Shown one piece after another: positions 47,449-60,591 of a stretch of DNA of 64,000 nucleotides. The stretch covers positions 15,327,408 through 15,391,407 of the forward strand of contig NC_064046.1 in the NCBI RefSeq assembly GCF_932526225.1, given 5' to 3'. This DNA comes from Nematostella vectensis. Taxonomy: Eukaryota > Cnidaria > Anthozoa > Actiniaria > Edwardsiidae. The translations under genes were made by a program, and so were the position numbers. How positions within the stretch are numbered: position 1 is the stretch's first letter; each line of letters opens with the position of its first letter. Under the pieces are notes generated by a model, which saw only the letters and a program-made list of their open reading frames with translations, searched no databases and had not been told where the DNA came from.

Positions 47449-50400
47449 TATCAGCGTAAATCGAACCCGGGTCGCTGCGTTAGTAGTCAAGTGCCCGCAA
47501 CGAAAGACTAACGTGGCATTGCTGAAGGGAATTGTAATGAAAATTACTATTAATACTATTGGTATCGTAAACTATCCCAAGCAAAGTCACCATCGGACTG
47601 GAGGTTACATTCGGGAAAACCTTCAGGGTTACATTCGGGAATTTGTTTTACGAGTGTAACCTCCAAAAGGTTACAATCGATAATTTTTTTTCCGAATGTA
47701 AATTTCAAAAAGTAACATTAGGAAAAATAAAACAGTATACTCGGAAAAAAAGGTATATCAATCTATCGAGCGCTATACTCTATGTTAGAATCTACTTAAT
47801 CAAGTTATCCAAGGAATCTAGTTAGTTCTTGTGTGCATAGAATATGTACAGGATCCTGAACAAAGCATGAGCACATCAAAGATGCTGAGAGTACATAAAA
47901 ATGTCCCTATACCTTCTTATAATGTCATGACACACCAAGAACAGTATAATTAAGTATCGATATTTAAAAAAAATAATAAAGAAAAAAAAAATAGGCTATC
48001 AGCGGGAATCGAACCCGGGTAGCTGCGTTAGTAGTCAAGTGCACGCAACAAAAGACTACAAGGCATTGCTGAAGGGAATTGTAATGAAAATTACTTTTAA
48101 TACTATTGGTATCGTAAACTATCCCAAGCAAAGTCACCATCGGACTGGAGTTTACATTCGGGAAAAGCTTCAGGGTTACATTCGGGAATTTGTTTTACGA
48201 GTGTAACCTCCAAAAGGTTACAATCGATATTTTTTTTCCGAATGTAAATTCCAAAAAGTAACATTAGGAAAAATAAAACAGTATACTCGCAAAAAATTGA
48301 TATCAATCTATCGAGCGCTATGCTCTTTGTTAGAATCTACTTAATCAAGTTATCCAAGGAATCTAGTTAGTTCGTGTGTGCATAAAATATGTACAAGATC
48401 CTGAACAAAGCATGAGCACATCAAAGATGCTGAGAGTACATAAAAATGTCCCTATACCTTCTTTTTATGTCATAAAACACCAAGAACAGTATAATTAAGT
48501 ATCGATATTTAAAAAAAAAAAGAAAGAAAAAAAAAATAGGCTATCAGCGGGAATCGAACCCGGGTCGCTGCGTTAGTAGTCAAGTGCCCGCAACTAAAGA
48601 CTAACGTGGCATTGCTGAAAGGAATTGTAATGAAAATTACTTTTAATACTATTGGTATCGTAAACTATCCCAAGCAAAGTCACCATCGAACTGGAGGTTA
48701 CATTCCGGAAAAGCTTCAGGGTTACATTCGGGAATTTGTTTTACGAGTGTAACCTCCAAAAGGTTACAATCGATAATTTTTTTCCGAATGTAAATTCCAA
48801 AAAGTAACATTAGGAAAAATAAAACAGTATACTCGGAAAAAAAGGTATATCAATCTATCGAGCGTTATGCTCTATGCTAGAATCTACTTAATCAAGTTAT
48901 CCAAGGAATCTAGTTAGTTCTTGTGTGCATAAAATATGTACAGGATCCTGAACAAAGCATGAGCACATCAAAGATGCTGAGAGTACATAAAAATGTTCCT
49001 ATACCTTCTTTTAATGTCATGACACACCAAGAACAGTAAAATTAAGTATCGATATTTAAAAAAAAATAAAGAAAAAAAATAGGCTATCAGCGTGAATCGA
49101 ACCCAGGTCGCTGCGTTAGTAGTCAAGTGCCCTCAACGAAAGACTAACGTGGCATTGCTGAAGGGAATTGTAATGCAAATTAGGGAATTGTAATGCAAAT
49201 TACTTTTAATACTATTGGTATCGTAAACTATCCAAAGCAAAGTCACCATCGGACTGGAGGTTACATTCAAGAAAAGCTTCAGGGTTACATTCGGGAATTT
49301 GTTTTACGAGTGTAACCTCCAAAAGGTTACAATCGATAGTTTTTTTTCGAATGTAAATTCCAAAAAGTAACATTAGGAAAAATAAAACAGTATACTCGGA
49401 AAAAAAGGTATATCAATCTATCGAGCGCTATGCTCTATTTTAGAATCTACTTAATCAAGTTATTCAAGGAATCTAGTTAGTTCTTGTGTGCATAAAATAT
49501 GTACAGGATCCTGAAAAAAGCATGAGCACAGCAAAGACGCTGAGAGTACATAAAAATGTCCCTATACCTTCTTTTTATGTCATGACACACCAAGAACAGT
49601 ATTATTAAGTATCGATATTTAAAAAAAAAATAAAGAAAAAAAATAGGCTATCAGCGGGAATCGAACCCAGGTCGCTGCGTTAGTAGTCAAGTGCCCGCAA
49701 CGAAAGACTAACGTGGCATTGCTGAAGGGAATTGCAATGAAAATTACTTTTTATACTATTGGTATCGTAAACTATCCCAAGCAAAGTCACCATCGGGCTG
49801 GAGGTTACATTCGGGAAAAGCTTCAGGGTTACATTCGGGAATTTGTTTTACGAGTGTAACCTCCAAAAGGTTACAATCGATAATTTTTTATCCGAATGTA
49901 AATTCCAAAAAGTAACATTAGGAAAAATAAAACAGTATACTCGGAAAAAAAGGTATATCAATCTATCGAGCGCTATGCTCTATCTTAGAATCTACTTAAT
50001 CAAGTTATTCAAGGAATCTAGTTAGTTCTTGTGTGCATAAAATATGTACAGGATCCTGAACAAAGCATGAGCACATCAAAGATGCTGAGAGTACATGAAA
50101 ATGTCAGTATACCTTCTTTTTATGTCATGACACACCAAGAACAGTATAATTAAGTATCGATATTAAAAAAAAATAAAGAAAAAAAAATAGGCTATCAGCG
50201 GGAATCGAACCCGGGTCGCTGCGTTAGTAGTCAAGTGCCCGCAACGAAAGACTAACGTGGCATTTCTGAAAGGAATTGTAATGAAAATTACTTTAATACT
50301 ATTGGTATCGTAAACTATCCCAAGCAAAGTCACCATCGGACTGGAGGTTACATTCGGGAAAAGCTTCAGGGTTACATTCGGGAATTTGTTTTACGAGTGT

Positions 50401-53400
50401 AACCTCCAAAAGGTTACAATCGATAATTTTTTTTTACGAATGTAAATTCCAAAAAGCAACATTAGGAAAAATAAAACAGTATACTCGGAAAAAAAGGTAT
50501 ATCAATCTATCGAGCGCTATGCTCTATCTTAGAATCTACTTAATCAAGTTATTCAATGAATCTAGTTAGTTCTTGTGTGCATAAAATATGTACAGGATCC
50601 TGAACAAAGCATGAGCACATCAAAGACGCTGAGAGTACATAAAAATGTCCCTATACCTTCTTTTTATGTCATGACACACCAAGAACAGTATAATTAAGTA
50701 TCGATATTTAAAAAAAAAAATAAAGAAAAAAAATAGGCTATCAGCGGGAATCGAACCCAGGTCGCTGCGTTAGTAGTCAAGTGCCCGCAACGAAAGACTA
50801 ACGTGGCATTGCTGAAGGGAATTGTAATGAAAATTACTTTTAATACTATTGGTATCGTAAACTATCCCAAGAAAAGTCACCATCGGACTGGAGGTTACAT
50901 TAGGGAAAAGCTTCAGGGTTACATTCGAGAATTTGTTTTACGAGTGTAACCTCCAAAAGGTTACAATCGATAATTTTTTCCTGAATGTAAATTCCAAAAA
51001 GTAACATTAGGAAAAATAAAACAGTATACTCGGAAAAAAAGGTATATCAATCTATCGAGCGCTATGCTCTATGTTAGAATCTACTTAATCAATTTATCCA
51101 AGGACTCTAGTTAATTCTTGTGTGCATAAAATATGTACAGGATCCTGAACAAAGCATGAGCACATCAAAGATGCTGAGAGTACATAAAAATGTCCCTATA
51201 CCTTCTTTTTATATCATGACACACCAAGAACAGTATAATTAAGTATCGATATTTAAAAAAAAAATAAAGAAAAAAAAAATAGGCTATCAGCGGGAATCGA
51301 ACCCGGGTCGCTGAATTAGTAGTCAAGTGCCCGCAACGAAAGACTAACGTGGCATTGATGAAGGGAATTGTAATGAAAATTACTTTTAATACTATTGGTA
51401 TCGTAAATTATCCCAAGCAAAGTCACCATCGGACTGGAGGTTACATTCGGGAAAAGCTTCAGGGTTACATTCGGGAATTTGTTTTACGAGTGTAACCTCC
51501 AAAAGGTTACAATCGATAATTTTTTATCCGAATGTAAATTCCAAAAAGTAACATTGGGAAAAATAAAACAGTATACTCGGAAAAAAAGGTATATCAATCT
51601 ATCGAGCGCTATGCTCTATTTTAGAATCTACTTAATCAAGTTATTCAAGGAATCTAGTTAGTTCTTGTGTGCATAAAATATGTACAGGATCCTGAACAAA
51701 GCATGAGCACATCAAAGATGCTGAGAGTACATAAAAATGTCAGTATACCTTCTTTTTATGTCATGACACACCAAGAACAGTATAATTAAGTATCGATATT
51801 AAAAAAAAAATAAAGAAAAAAAATAGGCTATCAGCGGGAATCGAACCCGGGTCGCTGCGTTAGTAGTTAAGTGCCCGCAACGAAAGACTAACGTGGCATT
51901 GCTGAAAGGAATTGTAATGAAAATTACTTTTAATACTATTGGTATCGTAAACTATCCCAAGCAAAGTCACCATCGAACTGGAGGTTACATTCGGGAAAAG
52001 ATTCAGGGTTACATTGGGGAATTTGTTTTACGAGTGTAACCTCCAAAAGGTTACAATCGATAATTTTTTTCCGAATGTAAATTCCAAAAAGTAACATTAG
52101 GAAAAATAAAACAGTATACTCGAAAAAAAAGGTATATCAATCTATCGAGCGTTATGCTCTATGTTAGAATCTACTTAATCAAGTTATCCAAGGAATCTAG
52201 TTAGTTCTTGTGTGCATAAAATATGTACAGGATCCTGAACAAAGCATGAGCACATCAAAGATGCTGAGAGTACATAAAAATGTTCCTATACCTTCTTTTA
52301 ATGTCATGACACACCAAGAACAGTAAAATTAAGTATCGATATTTAAAAAAATAAAGAAAAAGAATAGGCTATCAGCGTGAATCGAACCCGGGTCGCTGCG
52401 TTAGTAGTCAAGTGCCCTCAACGAAAGACTAACGTGGCATTGCTGAAGGGAATTGTAATGCAAATTACTTTTAATACTATTGGTATCGTAAACTATCCCA
52501 AGCAAAGTCACCATCGGACTGGAGGTTACATTCGGGAAAAGCTTCAGGGTTACATTCGGGAATTTGTTTTACGAGTGTAACCTCCAAAAGGTTACACAAT
52601 CGATACTTTTTTTTCCGAATGTAAAATTCAAAAAGTAACATTAGGAAAAATAAAACAGTATACTCGGAAAAAAAGGTATATCAATCTATCGAGCGCTATG
52701 CTCTATGTTAGAATCTACTTAATCAAGTTATCCAAGGAATCTAGTTAGTTCGTGTGTGCATAAAATATGTACAAGATCCTGAACAAAGCATGAGCACATC
52801 AAAGATGCTGAGAGTACATAAAAATGTCCCTATACCTTCTTTTTATGTCATGACACACCAAGAACAGTATAATTAAGTATCGATATTTAAAAAAAAAAAA
52901 ATAAAGAAAAAAAAATAGGCTATCAGCGAGAAGCGAAGCCGGGTCGCTGCGTTAGTAGTCAAGTGCCCGCAACGAAAGACTAACGTGGAATTGCTGAAGG
53001 GAATTGTAATAAAAATTACTTTCAATACTATTGGTATCGTAAACTTTCCCAAGCAAAGTCACCATCGGACTGGAGGTTACATTCGGGAAAAGCTTCAGGG
53101 TTACATTCGGGAATTTGTTTTACGAGTGTAACCTCCAAAAGGTTACAATCGATAATTTTTTTTTCCGAATGTAAATTCCAAAAAGTAACATTAGGAAAAA
53201 AAAAACAGTATACTCGGAAAAAAAGGTATATCAATCTATCGAGCGCTATGCTCTATGTTAGAATCTACTTAATGAAGTTATCCAAGGAATCTAGTTAGTT
53301 CTTGTGTGAATAAAATATGTACAGGATCCTGAACAAAGCATGAGCATATCAAAGATGCTGAGAGTACATAAAAATGTCCCTATACCTTCTTTTTATGTCA

Positions 53401-54575
53401 TGACACACCACGAACAGTATAACTAAGTATCGATATTAAAAAAAAATAAAGAAACAAAAATATGCTATCAGCGGGAATCGAACCCGGGTCGCTGCGTTAG
53501 TAGTCAAGTGCCCGCAACGAAAGACTAACGTGGCATTGCTGAAGGGAATTGTAATGCAAATTAGGGAATTGTAATGCAAATTACTTTTAATACTATTGGT
53601 ATCGTAAACTATCCCAAGCAAAGTCACCATCGGACTGGAGGTTACATTCGGGAAAAGCTTCAGGGTTACATTCGGGAATTTGTTTTACGAGTGTAACCTC
53701 CAAAAGGTTACAATCGATAGTTTTTTTTCGAATGTAAATTCCAAAAAGTAACATTAGGAAAAATAAAACAGTATACTCGGAAAAAAAGGTATATCAATCT
53801 ATCGAGCGCTATGCTCTATTTTAGAATCTACTTAATCAAGTTATTCAAGGAATCTAGTTAGTTCTTGTGTGCATAAAATATGTACAGGATCCTGAAAAAA
53901 GCATGAGCACAGCAAAGACGCTGAGAGTACATAAAAATGTCCCTATACCTTTTTTTTATGTCATGACACACCAAGAACAGTATTATTAAGTATCGATATT
54001 TAAAAAAAAAATAAAGAAAAAAAATAGGCTATCAGCGGGAATCGAACCCAGGTCGCTGCGTTAGTAGTCAAGTGCCCGCAACGAAAGACTAACGTGGCAT
54101 TGCTGAAGGGAATTGCAATGAAAATTACTTTTAATACTATTGGTATCGTAAACTATCCCAAGCAAAGTCACCATCGGGCTGGAGGTTACATTCGGGAAAA
54201 GCTTCAGGGTTACATTCGGGAATTTGTTTTACGAGTGTAACCTCCAAAAGGTTACAATCGATAATTTTTTATCCGAATGTAAATTCCAAAAAGTAACATT
54301 AGGAAAAATAAAACAGTATACTCGGAAAAAAAGGTATATCAATCTATCGAGCGCTATGCTCTATGTTAGAATCTACTTAATCAAGTTATCCAAGGAATCT
54401 AGTTAGTTCTTGTGTGCATAAAATATGTACAGGATCCTGAACAAAGCATGACCACATCAAAGATATTGAGAGTACATAAAAATGTCCCTATACCTTCTTT
54501 TTATGTCATGACACACCAAGAACAGTATAAGTAAGTATCGATATTTAAAAAAAAAAAAAAAAGAAAAAAATAGGC
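47449..54575. repeat. 7.13 kb thirteen-monomer block, copy B
   Basis: Monomers 47449, 47997, 48542, 49085, 49649, 50193, 50739, 51285, 51829, 52370, 52921, 53466 and 54030. Monomers 9-12 (TAGTTAAGTG head, CCCTCAACG without duplication, GCGAGAAGCG head, CAAAAATATGC head) differ from those of copy A. All starts reappear downstream shifted by 7126-7128 bp. Confidence 0.93.
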
Positions 54576-57500
54576 TATCAGCGTAAATCGAACCCGGGTC
54601 GCTGCGTTAGTAGTCAAGTGCCCGCAACGAAAGACTAACGTGGCATTGCTGAAGGGAATTGTAATGAAAATTACTATTAATACTATTGGTATCGTAAACT
54701 ATCCCAAGCAAAGTCACCATCGGACTGGAGGTTACATTCGGGAAAACCTTCAGGGTTACATTCGGGAATTTGTTTTACGAGTGTAACCTCCAAAAGGTTA
54801 CAATCGATAATTTTTTTTCCGAATGTAAATTTCAAAAAGTAACATTAGGAAAAATAAAACAGTATACTCGGAAAAAAAGGTATATCAATCTATCGAGCGC
54901 TATACTCTATGTTAGAATCTACTTAATCAAGTTATCCAAGGAATCTAGTTAGTTCTTGTGTGCATAGAATATGTACAGGATCCTGAACAAAGCATGAGCA
55001 CATCAAAGATGCTGAGAGTACATAAAAATGTCCCTATACCTTCTTATAATGTCATGACACACCAAGAACAGTATAATTAAGTATCGATATTTAAAAAAAA
55101 TAATAAAGAAAAAAAAAATAGGCTATCAGCGGGAATCGAACCCGGGTAGCTGCGTTAGTAGTCAAGTGCCCGCAACAAAAGACTACAAGGCATTGCTGAA
55201 GGGAATTGTAATGAAAATTACTTTTAATACTATTGGTATCGTAAACTATCCCAAGCAAAGTCACCATCGGACTGGAGTTTACATTCGGGAAAAGCTTCAG
55301 GGTTACATTCGGGAATTTGTTTTACGAGTGTAACCTCCAAAAGGTTACAATCGATATTTTTTTTCCGAATGTAAATTCCAAAAAGTAACATTAGGAAAAA
55401 TAAAACAGTATACTCGCAAAAAATTGATATCAATCTATCGAGCGCTATGCTCTTTGTTAGAATCTACTTAATCAAGTTATCCAAGGAATCTAGTTAGTTC
55501 GTGTGTGCATAAAATATGTACAAGATCCTGAACAAAGCATGAGCACATCAAAGATGCTGAGAGTACATAAAAATGTCCCTATACCTTCTTTTTATGTCAT
55601 AAAACACCAAGAACAGTATAATTAAGTATCGATATTTAAAAAAAAAAAGAAAGAAAAAAAAATAGGCTATCAGCGGGAATCGAACCCGGGTCGCTGCGTT
55701 AGTAGTCAAGTGCCCGCAACTAAAGACTAACGTGGCATTGCTGAAAGGAATTGTAATGAAAATTACTTTTAATACTATTGGTATCGTAAACTATCCCAAG
55801 CAAAGTCACCATCGAACTGGAGGTTACATTCCGGAAAAGCTTCAGGGTTACATTCGGGAATTTGTTTTACGAGTGTAACCTCCAAAAGGTTACAATCGAT
55901 AATTTTTTTCCGAATGTAAATTCCAAAAAGTAACATTAGGAAAAATAAAACAGTATACTCGGAAAAAAAGGTATATCAATCTATCGAGCGTTATGCTCTA
56001 TGCTAGAATCTACTTAATCAAGTTATCCAAGGAATCTAGTTAGTTCTTGTGTGCATAAAATATGTACAGGATCCTGAACAAAGCATGAGCACATCAAAGA
56101 TGCTGAGAGTACATAAAAATGTTCCTATACCTTCTTTTAATGTCATGACACACCAAGAACAGTAAAATTAAGTATCGATATTTAAAAAAAAATAAAGAAA
56201 AAAAATAGGCTATCAGCGTGAATCGAACCCGGGTCGCTGCGTTAGTAGTCAAGTGCCCTCAACGAAAGACTAACGTGGCATTGCTGAAGGGAATTGTAAT
56301 GCAAATTAGGGAATTGTAATGCAAATTACTTTTAATACTATTGGTATCGTAAACTATCAAAAGCAAAGTCACCATCGGACTGGAGGTTACATTCAAGAAA
56401 AGCTTCAGGGTTACATTCGGGAATTTGTTTTACGAGTGTAACCTCCAAAAGGTTACAATCGATAGTTTTTTTTCGAATGTAAATTCCAAAAAGTAACATT
56501 AGGAAAAATAAAACAGTATACTCGGAAAAAAAGGTATATCAATCTATCGAGCGCTATGCTCTATTTTAGAATCTACTTAATCAAGTTATTCAAGGAATCT
56601 AGTTAGTTCTTGTGTGCATAAAATATGTACAGGATCCTGAAAAAAGCATGAGCACAGCAAAGACGCTGAGAGTACATAAAAATGTCCCTATACCTTCTTT
56701 TTATGTCATGACACACCAAGAACAGTATTATTAAGTATCGATATTTAAAAAAAAAATAAAGAAAAAAAATAGGCTATCAGCGGGAATCGAACCCAGGTCG
56801 CTGCGTTAGTAGTCAAGTGCCCGCAACGAAAGACTAACGTGGCATTGCTGAAGGGAATTGCAATGAAAATTACTTTTAATACTATTGGTATCGTAAACTA
56901 TCCCAAGCAAAGTCACCATCGGGCTGGAGGTTACATTCGGGAAAAGCTTCAGGGTTACATTCGGGAATTTGTTTTACGAGTGTAACCTCCAAAAGGTTAC
57001 AATCGATAATTTTTTATCCGAATGTAAATTCCAAAAAGTAACATTAGGAAAAATAAAACAGTATACTCGGAAAAAAAGGTATATCAATCTATCGAGCGCT
57101 ATGCTCTATCTTAGAATCTACTTAATCAAGTTATTCAAGGAATCTAGTTAGTTCTTGTGTGCATAAAATATGTACAGGATCCTGAACAAAGCATGAGCAC
57201 ATCAAAGATGCTGAGAGTACATGAAAATGTCAGTATACCTTCTTTTTATGTCATGACACACCAAGAACAGTATAATTAAGTATCGATATTAAAAAAAAAA
57301 TAAAGAAAAAAAAATAGGCTATCAGCGGGAATCGAACCCGGGTCGCTGCGTTAGTAGTCAAGTGCCCGCAACGAAAGACTAACGTGGCATTTCTGAAAGG
57401 AATTGTAATGAAAATTACTTTAATACTATTGGTATCGTAAACTATCCCAAGCAAAGTCACCATCGGACTGGAGGTTACATTCGGGAAAAGCTTCAGGGTT

Positions 57501-60500
57501 ACATTCGGGAATTTGTTTTACGAGTGTAACCTCCAAAAGGTTACAATCGATAATTTTTTTTTACGAATGTAAATTCCAAAAAGCAACATTAGGGAAAATA
57601 AAACAGTATACTCGGAAAAAAAGGTATATCAATCTATCGAGCGCTATGCTCTATCTTAGAATCTACTTAATCAAGTTATTCAATGAATCTAGTTAGTTCT
57701 TGTGTGCATAAAATATGTACAGGATCCTGAACAAAGCATGAGCACATCAAAGACGCTGAGAGTACATAAAAATGTCCCTATACCTTCTTTTTATGTCATG
57801 ACACACCAAGAACAGTATAATTAAGTATCGATATTTAAAAAAAAAAATAAAGAAAAAAAATAGGCTATCAGCGGGAATCGAACCCAGGTCGCTGCGTTAG
57901 TAGTCAAGTGCCCGCAACGAAAGACTAACGTGGCATTGCTGAAGGGAATTGTAATGAAAATTACTTTTAATACTATTGGTATCGTAAACTATCCCAAGAA
58001 AAGTCACCATCGGACTGGAGGTTACATTAGGGAAAAGCTTCAGGGTTACATTCGAGAATTTGTTTTACGAGTGTAACCTCCAAAAGGTTACAATCGATAA
58101 TTTTTTCCTGAATGTAAATTCCAAAAAGTAACATTAGGAAAAATAAAACAGTATACTCGGAAAAAAAGGTATATCAATCTATCGAGCGCTATGCTCTATG
58201 TTAGAATCTACTTAATCAATTTATCCAAGGACTCTAGTTAATTCTTGTGTGCATAAAATATGTACAGGATCCTGAACAAAGCATGAGCACATCAAAGATG
58301 CTGAGAGTACATAAAAATGTCCCTATACCTTCTTTTTATATCATGACACACCAAGAACAGTATAATTAAGTATCGATATTTAAAAAAAAAATAAAGAAAA
58401 AAAAATAGGCTATCAGCGGGAATCGAACCCGGGTCGCTGAATTAGTAGTCAAGTGCCCGCAACGAAAGACTAACGTGGCATTGCTGAAGGGAATTGTAAT
58501 GAAAATTACTTTTAATACTATTGGTATCGTAAATTATCCCAAGCAAAGTCACCATCGGACTGGAGGTTACATTCGGGAAAAGCTTCAGGGTTACATTCGG
58601 GAATTTGTTTTACGAGTGTAACCTCCAAAAGGTTACAATCGATAATTTTTTATCCGAATGTAAATTCCAAAAAGTAACATTGGGAAAAATAAAACAGTAT
58701 ACTTGGAAAAAAAGGTATATCAATCTATCGAGCGCTATGCTCTATTTTAGAATCTACTTAATCAAGTTATTCAAGGAATCTAGTTAGTTCTTGTGTGCAT
58801 AAAATATGTACAGGATCCTTGAACAAAGCATGAGCACATCAAAGATGCTGAGAGTACATAAAAATGTCAGTATACCTTCTTTTTATGTCATGACACACCA
58901 AGAACAGTATAATTAAGTATCGATATTAAAAAAAAAATAAAGAAAAAAAATAGGCTATCAGCGGGAATCGAACCCGGGTCGCTGCGTTAGTAGTTAAGTG
59001 CCCGCAACGAAAGACTAACGTGGCATTGCTGAAAGGAATTGTAATGAAAATTACTTTTAATACTATTGGTATCGTAAACTATCCCAAGCAAAGTCACCAT
59101 CGAACTGGAGGTTACATTCGGGAAAAGATTCAGGGTTACATTGGGGAATTTGTTTTACGAGTGTAACCTCCAAAAGGTTACAATCGATAATTTTTTTCCG
59201 AATGTAAATTCCAAAAAGTAACATTAGGAAAAATAAAACAGTATACTCGGAAAAAAAGGTATATCAATCTATCGAGCGTTATGCTCTATGTTAGAATCTA
59301 CTTAATCAAGTTATCCAAGGAATCTAGTTAGTTCTTGTGTGCATAAAATATGTACAGGATCCTGAACAAAGCATGAGCACATCAAAGATGCTGAGAGTAC
59401 ATAAAAATGTTCCTATACCTTCTTTTAATGTCATGACACACCAAGAACAGTAAAATTAAGTATCGATATTTAAAAAAATAAAGAAAAAAAAAAGGCTATC
59501 AGCGTGAATCGAACCCGGGTCGCTGCGTTAGTAGTCAAGTGCCCTCAACGAAAGACTAACGTGGCATTGCTGAAGGGAATTGTAATGCAAATTACTTTTA
59601 ATACTATTGGTATCGTAAACTATCCCAAGCAAAGTCACCATCGGACTGGAGGTTACATTCGGGAAAAGCTTCAGGGTTACATTCGGGAATTTGTTTTACG
59701 AGTGTAACCTCCAAAAGGTTACACAATCGATACTTTTTTTTCCGAATGTAAATTCCAAAAAGTAACATTAGGAAAAATAAAACAGTATACTCGGAAAAAA
59801 AGGTATATCAATCTATCGAGCGCTATGCTCTATGTTAGAATCTACTTAATCAAGTTATCCAAGGAATCTAGTTAGTTCGTGTGTGCATAAAATATGTACA
59901 AGATCCTGAACAAAGCATGCGCACATCAAAGATGCTGAGAGTACATAAAAATGTCCCTATACCTTCTTTTTATGTCATGACACACCAAGAACAGTATAAT
60001 TAAGTATCGATATTTAAAAAAAAAAAAAATAAAGAAAAAAAAATAGGCTATCAGCGAGAAGCGAAGCCGGGTCGCTGCGTTAGTAGTCAAGTGCCCGCAA
60101 CGAAAGACTAACGTGGAATTGCTGAAGGGAATTGTAATAAAAATTACTTTCAATACTATTGGTATCGTAAACTTTCCCAAGCAAAGTCACCATCGGACTG
60201 GAGGTTACATTCGGGAAAAGCTTCAGGGTTACATTCGGGAATTTGTTTTACGAGTGTAACCTCCAAAAGGTTACAATCGATAATTTTTTTTTCCGAATGT
60301 AAATTCCAAAAAGTAACATTAGAAAAAAAAACAATATACTCGGAAAAAAAGGTATATCAATCTATCGAGCGCTATGCTCTATGTTAGAATCTACTTAATG
60401 AAGTTATCCAAGGAATCTAGTTAGTTCTTGTGTGAATAAAATATGTACAGGATCCTGAACAAAGCATGAGCATATCAAAGATGCTGAGAGTACATAAAAA

Positions 60501-60591
60501 TGTCCCTATACCTTCTTTTTATTTAATGACACACCACGAACAGTATAACTAAGTATCGATATTAAAAAAAAATAAAGAAACAAAAATATGC
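54576..60591. repeat. 7.13 kb block, copy C (first eleven monomers)
   Basis: Monomers 54576, 55124, 55668, 56211, 56775, 57320, 57866, 58411, 58956, 59497 and 60049. Private changes are shared with copy B: ATGCTAG at 48875 and 56001, AAAGCAAC near 50455 and 57580, AACATTGGG near 51550 and 58677, and the GAAGCGAAGCC head. The next monomer, 60592, lacks the 20-bp duplication of its copy B counterpart 53466 and differs elsewhere, so homology breaks near 60600-60690. Confidence 0.92.
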
